Assembly (NCBI RefSeq): GCF_040499845.1
Contig: NZ_CP159342.1
Coordinates: 6,014,001-6,078,000 of the forward strand
Direction: 5' to 3'
DNA from: Micromonospora sp. CCTCC AA 2012012
GTDB lineage: Bacteria > Actinomycetota > Actinomycetes > Mycobacteriales > Micromonosporaceae
DNA: 64,000 bases
The first letter of the stretch is position 1; the number at the start of each line of letters is the position of its first letter. A model generated the notes under the pieces. That model was not told where the DNA came from. It saw only the letters and a list, made by a program, of their open reading frames with translations, and made no database searches. A program made the translations under genes and the position numbers. Positions 15,743-24,363 of the stretch are shown one piece after another.

Positions 15743-17221
15743 ATGAGTCTGGTGCAGAGCGTGGACAACGTGGCGCTGCTGCCGGCGTACCTGGCGGCGG
15801 GGACGGCCGTGCTGGTGCTCCTGGTCGACCTGCTGGTGGCCCGTGCCGCCGCGACGGTGGCCGCGGCGGCGCTCGGCTCGGCGGCCACCGCGCTCGGCGC
15901 GGCGCTGGTCGGGGCGGGCGGCGAGCGTCGCACCTTCTGCGTCGGCCCGGACTGCTCCTGGGTGTACGGCAGCCGGGCGGCCCTGGTCGCCGGGCTCTTC
16001 GCACTGCTCACCCTCGGCGTGCTGGCGATCTCCGGGCCGCTGCTGCGGGCCGGTCGGGCGCCGGTGGGGGAGTACTGCTTCCTCCTCGCCTGCTCGATGA
16101 CCGGCGGCGTGGTGCTCGGCGCGGCCGGTGACCTGATCACCCTGGTCGTGGCGTTGGAGACGCTGACCCTGCCGCTCTACGTCCTGGTGGGGCTGCGCCG
16201 GGGCAGCCTGGCGAGCGCCGAGGCGGCGGTGACCTTCTTCGTGGTGAGCGTGGTGGCCACCACCCTGACCCTGCTCGGCGCGGCGCTGCTCTACGCGGTG
16301 ACCGGCGGGCTGCACCTGGGCCGGCTCGGCGCGACCTTCGCGGACCGCCCCGACCTGCTGGACGTCCCGCTGACCTCGGTCGCGGTGGCGCTGGTGGTGC
16401 TGGGGCTGGCGTTCAAGGTGGCGGCGGTGCCGTTCCACGCCTGGGCCCCCGCCACGTACGACGGCGCGCCCCTGCCCGTGGCGGCGTACCTGTCGACGGC
16501 GTCGAAGTTGGGCGGGGTGGTGGCCCTGCTCGCCGTGGTGCAGCAGGCGCTGCCGGCCACCGTCACCGGTCCGGTGCTGGCGCTGCTGGCGGTGCTCACC
16601 ATGACCGTCGGCAACCTGGTGGCGCTGCGGCAGCGGCGGACGGTCCGGCTGCTGGCGTGGTCCTCGGTGGCCCAGGCCGGCTACATCCTCGCCCCGTTGG
16701 GCGCGCTGGCGCTGGCCGCCGGCCGCACCGCCGACGCCCGATCGGGGGCGTACGCGGCGGCCGTCGCGTACGCGGTCTTCTTCGTGGTCCTGGAGCTGGC
16801 CGCCTTCGCGGCGGTGGTGGCGCTGCGCCCGGCGGACGCCGACGGTGGCACCCTGGCCGACCTGCGCGGCGCGGCCCGCCGGCACCCGTGGGTGGGCGGC
16901 GCGTTCGCCCTCGCCCTGATCGGGCTCGCCGGTCTGCCGCCCGGCCTGGCCGGCCTCTTCGCCAAGGTGACCGTGGTCCGCGCGCTGCTGACCGGGCACG
17001 CCGGCTGGCTCGCCCTGGTGGTGGCCCTCAACGCGGTGCTCGGCCTCGCCTACTACCTGCGCCTGGCCGCCACCCTGTACGCGCCCCCGGCCGGCGAGCC
17101 GGCCCCGGCGGTCGCGGGTGCCCGGCCCGCCCGGGTGGTATCGCTGGCACTGGCCGTGGCGACCGCGTTGGCCGTGGTCGTCGGCTTCGCCCCGCAGCTC
17201 GTGCTGGACCTCGCCCGCTGA
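15743..17221 (+). CDS. nuoN: NADH-quinone oxidoreductase subunit N
   Basis: Predicted protein of 492 aa with about 14 membrane helices. VVALETLTLPLYVLVGLRRG carries the conserved Glu; LAFKVAAVPFHAWAPATYDG the conserved Lys; LAWSSVAQAGYILAPLGALA is the third family block. It starts 19 bases after the nuoM stop with CCGGGAG before the ATG. It is the last nuo gene: 17222-17361 contains no hairpin strong enough to name as a terminator, and htpX follows in the same direction. Confidence 0.94.
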   Translation: MSLVQSVDNVALLPAYLAAGTAVLVLLVDLLVARAAATVAAAALGSAATALGAALVGAGGERRTFCVGPDCSWVYGSRAALVAGLFALLTLGVLAISGPLLRAGRAPVGEYCFLLACSMTGGVVLGAAGDLITLVVALETLTLPLYVLVGLRRGSLASAEAAVTFFVVSVVATTLTLLGAALLYAVTGGLHLGRLGATFADRPDLLDVPLTSVAVALVVLGLAFKVAAVPFHAWAPATYDGAPLPVAAYLSTASKLGGVVALLAVVQQALPATVTGPVLALLAVLTMTVGNLVALRQRRTVRLLAWSSVAQAGYILAPLGALALAAGRTADARSGAYAAAVAYAVFFVVLELAAFAAVVALRPADADGGTLADLRGAARRHPWVGGAFALALIGLAGLPPGLAGLFAKVTVVRALLTGHAGWLALVVALNAVLGLAYYLRLAATLYAPPAGEPAPAVAGARPARVVSLALAVATALAVVVGFAPQLVLDLAR

Positions 17222-17361
17222 GCGCTCCCGCGCCGACCGCACAGCTCACCCACAGGATTCTCCAGACAACTCTCAGCCATGAGCAGGATGGTTGACGGGT
17301 ACCGGTGGTGTTGAACCGGGCAGCGGACGCCCGTGCGGGTCCGCGCACCGAAGGAGCGATC

Positions 17362-18240
17362 GTGCATCACAACCGTCTGAAGACCGCAGCGCTGCTCGGC
17401 CTGTTGACCTCGCTGATCCTCGCGGTCGGCTACTGGTTCGGCGGCAGCGGCGGCCTCGTCATCGCCGTCGTCGTCTCGTTGCTGATGAACGGCGTCACCT
17501 ACTTCTTCTCCGACAAGCTCGCGCTGCGCTCGATGCGGGCGCAACCGGTCAGCGAGGCGGAATTCCCCGAGCTGTACCGGATGGTCCGTGAGCTGGCCAC
17601 CCAGGCGGGGCAGCCGATGCCCCGGCTCTACGTGAGCCCCACGTCGCAGCCGAACGCGTTCGCCACGGGGCGGAACCCGCAGCACGCGGCGGTCTGCGTC
17701 ACCCAGGGCATCACCGAGATCCTCGACTACCGCGAGCTGCGCGGGGTGATCGGGCACGAGCTGTCGCACGTCTACAACCGGGACATCCTCATCTCCAGCG
17801 TGGCGGCCGGTCTGGCCGGCATCATCACCATGCTGGCCAACATCGCCTGGTTCATCCCGCTCGGCGGTGGCGACGACGAGGACGCCCCGAACCCGGCCGT
17901 GCTGCTGCTCACCCTGATCCTCGGCCCGATCGCGGCCACCGTCATCCAGCTGGCGATCAGCCGGAGCCGCGAGTACCAGGCCGACCAGTCCGGCGCCGAG
18001 CTGAGCCGGGACCCGCTGGCCCTGGCCAGCGCCCTGCGGAAGATCCACATGGGTACCCAGCGCCGACCGCTGCCCGCCCAAGGCCAGCTCACCAGCACCG
18101 CCCACCTGATGATCGACAACCCGTTCAAGCGGGGTGGCGGCATCGCCGGGCTCTTCTCCACCCACCCGCCGATGGAGGAGCGCGTCGCCCGACTGGAGCG
18201 GATGGCCGCCAACAGCGGCCCGGTGCAGTTCCAGCGCTGA
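17362..18240 (+). CDS. htpX: M48 family zinc metalloprotease HtpX
   Basis: The product is 292 aa from the GTG at 17362, chosen because GAAGGAG lies seven bases upstream and the length then matches the family (about 290). Two N-terminal membrane helices (about 8-27 and 30-48), then the zinc motif HELSH at 132-136, two further membrane segments (about 144-165 and 177-200), and [17 protein letters not shown] with the third zinc ligand Glu. HtpX degrades damaged membrane proteins at the cytoplasmic face and is often stress induced. [15 protein letters not shown] near the end is the usual C-terminal block. Confidence 0.93.
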   Translation: MHHNRLKTAALLGLLTSLILAVGYWFGGSGGLVIAVVVSLLMNGVTYFFSDKLALRSMRAQPVSEAEFPELYRMVRELATQAGQPMPRLYVSPTSQPNAFATGRNPQHAAVCVTQGITEILDYRELRGVIGHELSHVYNRDILISSVAAGLAGIITMLANIAWFIPLGGGDDEDAPNPAVLLLTLILGPIAATVIQLAISRSREYQADQSGAELSRDPLALASALRKIHMGTQRRPLPAQGQLTSTAHLMIDNPFKRGGGIAGLFSTHPPMEERVARLERMAANSGPVQFQR

Positions 18241-18255
18241 CCCACCCGTACCACC

Positions 18256-18296
18256 CGCTCCGCCCGGGTTCCGGTTCGCCGGACCCGGGCGGAGCG
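18256..18296 (+). terminator. Hairpin terminator after htpX
   Basis: Left arm 18256-18272 and right arm 18281-18296 pair over 16 bp with one bulged base and an eight-base loop. It lies 15 bases after the htpX stop and upstream of the MFS gene, and lacks a T tract. Confidence 0.7.
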
Positions 18297-18386
18297 CGTG
18301 TGTGCGCGCACAAACCGTTTTCCCCGTACGCGCCCCGGCGTTAGGGTCGAAACGTCTCTCACCCATTACACCGCTGGAGGTCGACC

Positions 18387-19646
18387 GTGGCCGCACTGCG
18401 CCAGTACCTGGGCGTCTGGCGGATCCCCGGCGCGCCGATGCTGCTGATCCTCGGCGTCATCGGCCGGCTCGGGATCGGCATGACGCCGCTGGCGCTGCTG
18501 CTCGTGGTCGAGGAGGTGACCGACCGGTACTCGCTGGCCGCGGTCGCCGGTGGCATCTACGCCCTCTCCGGTGCCGCGCTCAGCCCGGTCGCCGGCCGGA
18601 TCGCCGACCGGGTCGGCCCCACCCCCGTGCTGCTGGCCACCGCCGTCGCCCACCCGCTCGCCCTCTTCGGGCTGCTCGGGGCGACCCGCGCCGAGGGTGG
18701 CAGTCTGCCCTTCATCTACCTGGCCGCCGGGCTCGCCGGTGCCACCTACCCGCCGCTCACCGCCGCCATCCGGGGTGCCTGGAACGACCTCACCGGCGCC
18801 ACCTCCGGCCGGTACCACCTGCGCAACACGGCGCTGGCCGCGGAGACCTCCCTCTTCGAGATCGTCTTCGTGCTCGGTCCGCTGCTGGTCGCCGCGTTCG
18901 TGCTGCTCGCCGACGCCGCCGCCGCGCTGGTCGGTGCCGCCGTGGTCACCCTGGTCGGCACCGGTGCGGTCGCGCTCGGCCGGGTCATGCGCGGCTGGCG
19001 GCCGCACTCGCACGAGCACCACGCCAAGGGCCTCGGCCCACTGCGGGTGGCCGGCTTCCCGGCGCTGCTGCTCTGCGTCGCCAGCCTCGGCATCGCCTTC
19101 GGCGCCGCCGGGGTGACCGTGCCGGCCTTCGCCGGCAACGCCACCGCCGACGACCCGGAGAGCATGGCCGGCGTCCTGCTCGCCGTCTGGGGCATCGGCA
19201 GCGCCGCGGGTGGTTTCTGGTTCGGCGTACGCCGACCCGCGCCGAACATGACCCGCCAGTTCGCCTGGCTGCTCGGTGGGGTGGCCGCCAGCTTCGCCCT
19301 CTTCGCCGTGATGCCGACGCCGTCGGCGCTGGGCGTCGCGCTGGTGCTCGGTGGCGCCACCATCGCCCCGGCGCTGACCCTGGAGAACACCCTGGTCGGG
19401 CGGATCGCCCCGACGGGCATGCTGAACGAGGCGTACACCTGGGTGGTCACCATGTCGGTGGCGGCGAGCGCCGCCGGCGGCGCGGTCGCCGGCCTGATCG
19501 TCGACCACGCCGGTGGCGTGCCGTGGGCGTTCCTCTTCGCCGGGGCGGCGGTCGCTGTCGGGGCCGGTGTGGCGGCGCTCCCGGGCGGCCCGATCGCCCG
19601 CGCCGAGGCCACCGCGGTACGCACCGAGCAGCCGGTCCCCGTCTGA
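18387..19646 (+). CDS. MFS transporter
   Basis: Predicted protein of 419 aa from a GTG with GGAGG six bases upstream. About 12 membrane helices in two halves; the loop between helices 2 and 3 reads [20 protein letters not shown], a variant of the MFS signature (D-R-x-G-R). A hydrophilic loop [10 protein letters not shown] marks the centre. The substrate cannot be told; the overall pattern is that of sugar/drug exporters of actinobacteria. It stands alone, with a terminator before it and a small membrane-peptide gene 40 bases after it. Confidence 0.87.
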   Translation: MAALRQYLGVWRIPGAPMLLILGVIGRLGIGMTPLALLLVVEEVTDRYSLAAVAGGIYALSGAALSPVAGRIADRVGPTPVLLATAVAHPLALFGLLGATRAEGGSLPFIYLAAGLAGATYPPLTAAIRGAWNDLTGATSGRYHLRNTALAAETSLFEIVFVLGPLLVAAFVLLADAAAALVGAAVVTLVGTGAVALGRVMRGWRPHSHEHHAKGLGPLRVAGFPALLLCVASLGIAFGAAGVTVPAFAGNATADDPESMAGVLLAVWGIGSAAGGFWFGVRRPAPNMTRQFAWLLGGVAASFALFAVMPTPSALGVALVLGGATIAPALTLENTLVGRIAPTGMLNEAYTWVVTMSVAASAAGGAVAGLIVDHAGGVPWAFLFAGAAVAVGAGVAALPGGPIARAEATAVRTEQPVPV

Positions 19647-19686
19647 CGGTGGGTCTCAACGGGTCCCGGACGGGTACAGGACCGGG

Positions 19687-19782
19687 ATGTTCCTCTTCTT
19701 CTCGAACCGCATCGGATGTCTCGGCTCGATCCTGATCAGCGCGGTCATCACGGTGGTCCTGCTGTTGATCTTCTCGCGCTGA
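19687..19782 (+). CDS. 31-residue single-span membrane peptide
   Basis: The frame begins ATG TTC CTC TTC TTC and encodes MFLFFSNRIGCLGSILISA followed by VITVVLLLIFSR: a short N-terminus, one hydrophobic span, and a terminal Arg. AGGA lies about six bases upstream. Small membrane proteins of this look are common in actinobacterial genomes; none has a function I can name. It may be co-transcribed with the MFS gene. The evidence is only the Shine-Dalgarno, the composition and the clean hydrophobic pattern. Confidence 0.5.
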   Translation: MFLFFSNRIGCLGSILISAVITVVLLLIFSR

Positions 19783-19883
19783 GCGTCCCGGGCGTCAGGC
19801 GATCGCGGAGGCCGTCGGGGTCCGCACTGCCTCAACGAGGGGCGCGCCCGAGTGGGCGCGGAAGCTGCGGCGGGCCGGTCCCA

Positions 19884-19923
19884 GGCCGTCGGCCGTCCCG
19901 CGAAGGGTGACGGTCCGACGGCC
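19884..19923. terminator. Bidirectional hairpin between convergent genes
   Basis: Arms 19884-19897 and 19909-19923 pair over 14 bp with one bulged T. It lies between the plus-strand membrane peptide and the minus-strand yajQ stop at 19969. A likely terminator for both. Confidence 0.6.
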
Positions 19924-19968
19924 ATGGGCAACGCGGAGGACGGGCCACAGTGGGCGGTCGGTCGAGCC

Positions 19969-20463
19969 TTACCGGTAGTTGGTGAACTGGAGGGCGACGC
20001 CGAAGTCCTCGCCCTTGAGCAGCGCGATGACGGCCTGGAGGTCGTCCCGCTTCTTGCCGGTCACCCGGAGCTGGTCGCCCTGGATCTGCGCCTGGACGCC
20101 CTTCGGCCCCTCGTCGCGGATCTTCTTGCTGATCGCCTTCGCCTTGTCGGTCTCGATGCCCTGGATCACCTTGGCGTCGATCTTGAAGATCTTGCCCGAT
20201 CCGCGGGGCTCGCCGGCGTCCAGCGACTTCAGCGAGATGTTCCGCTTGACCAGCTTCTCCTTGAAGACGTCCAGCGCCGCCAGGACCCGCTCCTCGGTCT
20301 CCGCCTGGAGGCTGATCGCCTCCTCGCCCGACCAGGAGATCTCCGCGCCGGTCCCGCGGAAGTCGAACCGCTGCGCGAGCTCCTTCTCCGCCTGGCGGAG
20401 GGCGTTGTCGACCTCCTGGCGGTCGACCTTGCTCACGATGTCGAACGACGGGTTCGCTGCCAT
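19969..20463 (-). CDS. yajQ: YajQ family nucleotide-binding protein
   Basis: Predicted protein of 164 aa, the usual family length. The ATG at 20463 has AGGAG seven bases upstream. [20 protein letters not shown] at the start, [32 protein letters not shown] and [20 protein letters not shown] are the family blocks; two ferredoxin-like domains are expected. In other bacteria YajQ proteins bind cyclic di-GMP or nucleic acids. Together with the GGDEF-EAL gene at 21710 this puts two possible c-di-GMP proteins within 2 kb, though on opposite strands. Confidence 0.92.
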   Translation of the reverse strand: MAANPSFDIVSKVDRQEVDNALRQAEKELAQRFDFRGTGAEISWSGEEAISLQAETEERVLAALDVFKEKLVKRNISLKSLDAGEPRGSGKIFKIDAKVIQGIETDKAKAISKKIRDEGPKGVQAQIQGDQLRVTGKKRDDLQAVIALLKGEDFGVALQFTNYR

Positions 20464-20542
20464 GCTGATGCTCCTGCTGTCCGGCGGTCTGTGGTGTTTC
20501 GTCGCCCGCTGACCAGCGGTACGACCCCCTGACGGTACCCGC

Positions 20543-20573
20543 TTGCACGGATCCCGGGGGCAACCGCTATCCT
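20543..20573 (+). promoter_or_regulatory. Putative promoter of tRNA-Tyr
   Basis: TTGCAC (20543-20548) and TATCCT (20568-20573) are 19 bases apart, a bit long, and start transcription about 30 bases before the tRNA. Housekeeping-sigma-like; spacing makes it moderate. Confidence 0.45.
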
Positions 20574-20610
20574 TGCTTCCGCTGCCACGCCACGGCGTGG
20601 TGGGTGCCCT

Positions 20611-20694
20611 GGCGGGTTGCCCGAGCGGCCAATGGGAGCGGACTGTAAATCCGTCGCGAAAGCTACAGAGGTTCGAATCCTCTACCCGCCACCA
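20611..20694 (+). tRNA. tRNA-Tyr (GTA)
   Basis: 84 nt including an encoded CCA (20692-20694). Acceptor arms GGCGGGT and ACCCGCC pair fully; anticodon loop CTGTAAA with GTA at 20645-20647; long variable arm as expected for bacterial tRNA-Tyr (class II); T loop GTTCGAATC. It is the only one of the four tRNAs here that encodes CCA. Confidence 0.97.
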
Positions 20695-20702
20695 GGTGCA
20701 CC

Positions 20703-20742
20703 AACGGCCCCCGACCAGCAGGAATGCTGATCGGGGGCCGTT
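20703..20742 (+). terminator. Terminator of tRNA-Tyr
   Basis: An 18-bp stem (20703-20720 with 20725-20742, one G:U pair) with loop GGAA, nine bases after the tRNA end, followed by TTGTCGTT. Strong intrinsic terminator. Confidence 0.85.
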
Positions 20743-20795
20743 GTCGTTCATCCGGCTGTGCCAGCCTCTGGTGGTGGTGTGGGTAACGGATCACA

Positions 20796-21221
20796 ATGAG
20801 CCGATCGAGGACGAGCGGACGGGGGCGACCGGTGGAGCAGTTTCCCGTGGTGGTCGGTGCCGGCTCGTTCAGGTCGGTCGATGACGAGGCGATCCGGTTC
20901 CCGCACCGGTGGACACCCGAGGGCGTCACGGTCGAGGCGGCCTTCACCGGGGCCCACCTGTTGCACCTCGCCGCTGCGGGCTGCGTCCTGAACGACGTCT
21001 ACCGGGAGGCCGACGGGCTCGGCGTCCGCATCGACGGCGTACGGGTGTCGGCCGAGGGCGGCTTCGACACCGGGACGTGGGTCTCGCACGGCATCAGCTA
21101 CCACGTCGAGTTGGACTCACCCGCCTCCGCCGAGGAGCTTGCCCGGCTGCTGGCTCGGGTCGACGAGGTCGCCGAGATCCCACGGGCGATCCGCGCCGGC
21201 ACCTCGGTACGCAGAAGATGA
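20796..21221 (+). CDS. OsmC family protein
   Basis: Predicted protein of 141 aa from the ATG at 20796; the GTG at 20832, with a G-run six bases before it, would give 129 aa and is a credible alternative. GAHLLHLAAAGCVLNDVYREA contains the conserved helix with the first Cys; YHVELDSPASAEELARLLAR fits the second half. Typical OsmC/Ohr peroxidases use two Cys, but the second Cys near the C-terminus is absent here (VDEVAEIPRAIRAGTSV), so peroxide reduction by the usual mechanism is doubtful. Confidence 0.72.
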   Translation: MSRSRTSGRGRPVEQFPVVVGAGSFRSVDDEAIRFPHRWTPEGVTVEAAFTGAHLLHLAAAGCVLNDVYREADGLGVRIDGVRVSAEGGFDTGTWVSHGISYHVELDSPASAEELARLLARVDEVAEIPRAIRAGTSVRRR

Positions 21222-21294
21222 CCCGCCGACCGGGACTGAAAACGGCGGGTTGCGTGTCCGCTACGGGTGGTAGAGGATCTAGGTGGGGATTCAG

Positions 21295-21335
21295 GCGCTA
21301 GGTCGGTTCTTGGGACTAGCGCCCACGGGGGAACC
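21295..21335 (+). ncRNA. Candidate pseudoknot in the 5' leader of the small-peptide / GGDEF-EAL genes
   Basis: Stem 1 pairs GCGCTA (21295-21300) plus GTC (21302-21304) with GAC (21314-21316) plus TAGCGC (21317-21322), one bulged G. The loop begins GGTTC (21305-21309), which is complementary to GAACC (21331-21335) just downstream, giving an H-type pseudoknot. It sits 160 bases upstream of the ATG at 21497. I do not see the consensus of the known c-di-GMP riboswitch classes. Regulation is inference. Confidence 0.4.
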
Positions 21336-21496
21336 GGTAAACATTCTGGCCACATGACTGGCCGGGTCAGCCGGACGGGTCGAGCCGCCCCCGCGAGTGT
21401 CCTGAGCGCACGGCTGTGGCTTTCCAGCGTGCGCGCCCTGTGGCACCATCATGGAATCTCCATTGTTTTCTGCACCCTGCCGACAGGAGCACAGTG

Positions 21497-21649
21497 ATGT
21501 CTGGTCGTAGGTCCGGCCGGCTGCTCGGCGTGACGCTGGCGCTCGTTGCCCTTGCCGCCCTCGCCGGCGGTGTCATCGGTGTTGACCCTGACCTGAGCCA
21601 GCTCGGATACGACTGGTCCGCAGCGGCGGTGTCCACGCTCGTTCCCTGA
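21497..21649 (+). CDS. 50-residue membrane or exported peptide
   Basis: MSGRRSGRLLGVTLALVALA then AALAGGVIGVDPDLSQLGYD and WSAAAVSTLVP: a positively charged start, one hydrophobic span (about 9-27) and a short tail, so either a cleaved signal peptide or a single-span membrane peptide. AGGAG seven bases upstream of the ATG is a strong ribosome site. It lies 60 bases before the GGDEF-EAL gene in the same direction, so the two are probably co-transcribed and the peptide may relate to that membrane protein. No family recognised. Confidence 0.6.
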   Translation: MSGRRSGRLLGVTLALVALAALAGGVIGVDPDLSQLGYDWSAAAVSTLVP

Positions 21650-21709
21650 CCTCCGCGGCACACGCGCGTCCTGGCAGGTCCCGCCAGGCGTCATGGTTTG
21701 AGGAGCGGG

Positions 21710-24256
21710 ATGGCAACGAGTCGCCGGCCGGCGCGGAGAACGACTGATTCAGCCTGGCTGATCACCGGTCCACTCGCGCTGATCACCGTCGTGGGTCTCG
21801 TCATCCTCAGCCTGGCCAACCCGCCGACCGTGCGGGACGCGGTGGCGGCTCCCGTCCTGCTCCTGGTCCTGGTCGCCGCCGGCACCCAGGTTCTCCAGTT
21901 CATCGTGCTCCGGCAGGGGCTCTCCGTCACGCTGACGGAGATCCCCCTCGTGCTCGCCTTCCACTACCTGCAGCCGGTCACCGTGGTCCTCGTGGCCGCG
22001 TTCGCCGCGCTCATCGGCCAGATGAGACGCCGGCTGACGCCGACCAAGGTGTGGTTCAACGTGGCGAACGCGGGAGCGGGCGCCACGGTCGCCAGTCTGG
22101 TGCTGCTCGCCATGCCCTCGTCCGAGGGCGTCGGTCCACCGATCTGGGGCGTGCTCTTCGTCGCGGTGGGCACCTACACGCTGGTCACCCTCACGGGGGT
22201 CGGGGGCGTGATCAGCCTGCTGCAGGGACTGCAGGCAGGCTGGCAGGTCGTCCGCAGCGCGGCGCCCACGCTCCTCGCCGCGGCGGTCAACGTCGCCATC
22301 GGTCTGGTCATCCTGATCGTGCTCAGCAGCAGCGGCTGGGCGATCCTGCTGCTCGCCGCGGTGGCGCTGGCGGTGGCCTTCGTCTACCGGTCCTACTCGC
22401 GGTTCTTCCGCCAGCACCGGACACTCACCGACCTCTACGACCTGACCAGGGCGGTGACCGAGCGGGGCCAGGACGGCACGCTGGTCGACGCGCTGCTCGG
22501 CCGGATCCGCAGCCTCATGCAGGCCGAGTACGCGACGCTCTGGCTGCCGCCGCAGGGCCGGCATCCGGAGGTCCTGCTCACCGCCAAGGTCGACGCTCCC
22601 GGCCTGCTGGACTTCGCGCCGGGGCCGGCCGCGATCCGGCAGCGGGTGCTCGAGTCGGGCCGTCGGGTGGCGGTCGGGCGGAAGCTGGGCGACGACGCCG
22701 ACCTGCCCCGCTCCGGCGCGAACCCGGTCACCGACATCCTGGTCGTGCCGCTGCGCTCCGGTCAGGCCGTGATCGGCACCCTGGAGATCGTCAACCGGCT
22801 GGGCGACACCAACCACCTCACCTCCGCCGACATCCCCATCTTCGAGACGGTCGCCGCGCACGCCGCCGTCGCCCTGGAGAATTCCCGGCTGGTCGACCGG
22901 CTCCGGCACGACGCCTACCACGACGCGCTGACCACGCTGCCCAACCGGCGGCGGATCACCGGCGCGCTGGAGGAGGCGGTCAAGATCCGGGCGCCGGGCG
23001 AGGTGGTGGCGGTGCTGCTCTTCGACGTGGACGGGCTGCGGCAGGTCAACGAGTCGCTCGGGCACGCCGCGGGGGACAAGGTCCTCGTCGAGGTCGCCGA
23101 GCGGCTGCGCGCCTGCGCCCCCTCGTCGGCCCTGGTGGGTCGGGCCGGCGGTGACGAGTTCCTGGTGACCCTGCGGCTGGAGAACGCCGAGGCGGCGGTG
23201 GAGCTGGCCGCCCAGTTGCGGGAGCAGATCCGCGACGAGATGGTCTTCGACGCGCTCACCCTGGACGTGGACACCGCCGTCGGGGTGGCCGTACACCCGG
23301 ATCACGGCAGCGATGCCGCGACGCTGCTGCAACGGGTGGACCTGGCCGCGACGGCGGCCAAGTCGGTGCCCGGCAGCGTGCAGCTGTTCAACCCGGCGCT
23401 GGAGTCCCGGTCGCTGCGCCGGCTCGGCCTCGCCGGCGACCTGCGCCGCGCGCTGGACGACGGCGAGCTGGAGGTCTATTTCCAGCCCAAGGTGACGTTG
23501 CGGGACCGCCGGCTGCTCGGGGTGGAGTGCCTGGCCCGCTGGGAGCACCCGACGCACGGCACGGTCGCCCCGGAGGACTTCGTCGCGGTGGCCGAGCACA
23601 CCGGGCAGCTGGGCCGGCTCACCGAGGTGGTGCTCCGGGAGGGGCTGCGGCGCAGTCGGGACTGGACGCACGCCGAGCAGCCGCTCGCCGTCGCGGTCAA
23701 CCTCTCCGCGCGTACGTTCACCGACCCGCACTTCCCGGACCGGGTCCGCGAGCTCCTCGACGAGTACGGGGTGCCACCGCAGCGCCTCACCTTCGAGATC
23801 CGGGAGGCCGGGGTGCTGGACGGCACCGAGCGGCCGATACCGACCCTGCGCCGGCTGCGGGACCTCGGCGTCCGCCTCTCGGTGGACGACTTCGGCACCG
23901 GCTCCTCGTCGCTGGCCTACCTGCGTCGGCTCCCGGTGCACGAGGTGAAGGTCGACCGGTCGTTCGTGCAGGGCATGGCGACCGACCCGGGGGACCTGGC
24001 GATCGTGAACGCGGTGGTGACGCTCTCCCAGCAGTTCGGCCTGGCCGTGGTGGCCGAGGGGGTGGAGAGCGAGCTGACCCTGGAGCTGCTCCAGGACATC
24101 GGCTGCGAGATCGGCCAGGGCTTCCTGTTCAGCCGTCCCCTGCCGTACGAGCGGCTGGAGGCCTGGTTCGGCGCCCAGGTGGAGTCGGAGCCGGCCGGTT
24201 CGGCGGAGGCGCCGCGGCTCCGGGTGGTCCCGGATCGTTCGGTGACCCTGCTCTGA
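21710..24256 (+). CDS. Membrane GAF-GGDEF-EAL protein (cyclic di-GMP turnover)
   Basis: The product is 848 aa from the ATG at 21710 (AGGAG just upstream). About six membrane helices fill residues 15-225, a GAF-like sensor domain about 245-385, GGDEF domain about 395-555 with an intact GGDEF at 480-484, EAL domain about 575-815. GGDEF domains make c-di-GMP and EAL domains hydrolyse it. In the EAL part the signature is ECL (E606), and NLSA, DDFGTG (D726-D727), the Lys in HEVKVDRSF and the Glu in VVAEGVES are present, so hydrolysis is plausible. The inhibitory RxxD site before GGDEF is not obvious. Which activity dominates cannot be told from sequence. Confidence 0.92.
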   Translation: MATSRRPARRTTDSAWLITGPLALITVVGLVILSLANPPTVRDAVAAPVLLLVLVAAGTQVLQFIVLRQGLSVTLTEIPLVLAFHYLQPVTVVLVAAFAALIGQMRRRLTPTKVWFNVANAGAGATVASLVLLAMPSSEGVGPPIWGVLFVAVGTYTLVTLTGVGGVISLLQGLQAGWQVVRSAAPTLLAAAVNVAIGLVILIVLSSSGWAILLLAAVALAVAFVYRSYSRFFRQHRTLTDLYDLTRAVTERGQDGTLVDALLGRIRSLMQAEYATLWLPPQGRHPEVLLTAKVDAPGLLDFAPGPAAIRQRVLESGRRVAVGRKLGDDADLPRSGANPVTDILVVPLRSGQAVIGTLEIVNRLGDTNHLTSADIPIFETVAAHAAVALENSRLVDRLRHDAYHDALTTLPNRRRITGALEEAVKIRAPGEVVAVLLFDVDGLRQVNESLGHAAGDKVLVEVAERLRACAPSSALVGRAGGDEFLVTLRLENAEAAVELAAQLREQIRDEMVFDALTLDVDTAVGVAVHPDHGSDAATLLQRVDLAATAAKSVPGSVQLFNPALESRSLRRLGLAGDLRRALDDGELEVYFQPKVTLRDRRLLGVECLARWEHPTHGTVAPEDFVAVAEHTGQLGRLTEVVLREGLRRSRDWTHAEQPLAVAVNLSARTFTDPHFPDRVRELLDEYGVPPQRLTFEIREAGVLDGTERPIPTLRRLRDLGVRLSVDDFGTGSSSLAYLRRLPVHEVKVDRSFVQGMATDPGDLAIVNAVVTLSQQFGLAVVAEGVESELTLELLQDIGCEIGQGFLFSRPLPYERLEAWFGAQVESEPAGSAEAPRLRVVPDRSVTLL

Positions 24257-24363
24257 GCTGGGCGGATCCTGATCTTCCCGGCGAGGGGGGATCCGATTTC
24301 ACCTCGACGGCACCCGTCGTGTACTGTTCTTCCTGCGCGACACCCCACGGGGTGATCGGGTAG

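Noticed and set aside
21241..21496. Known c-di-GMP riboswitch (GEMM class I)
   Set aside because: The conserved GEMM bases and tetraloop receptor pattern were not found by eye; only the generic pseudoknot is reported.
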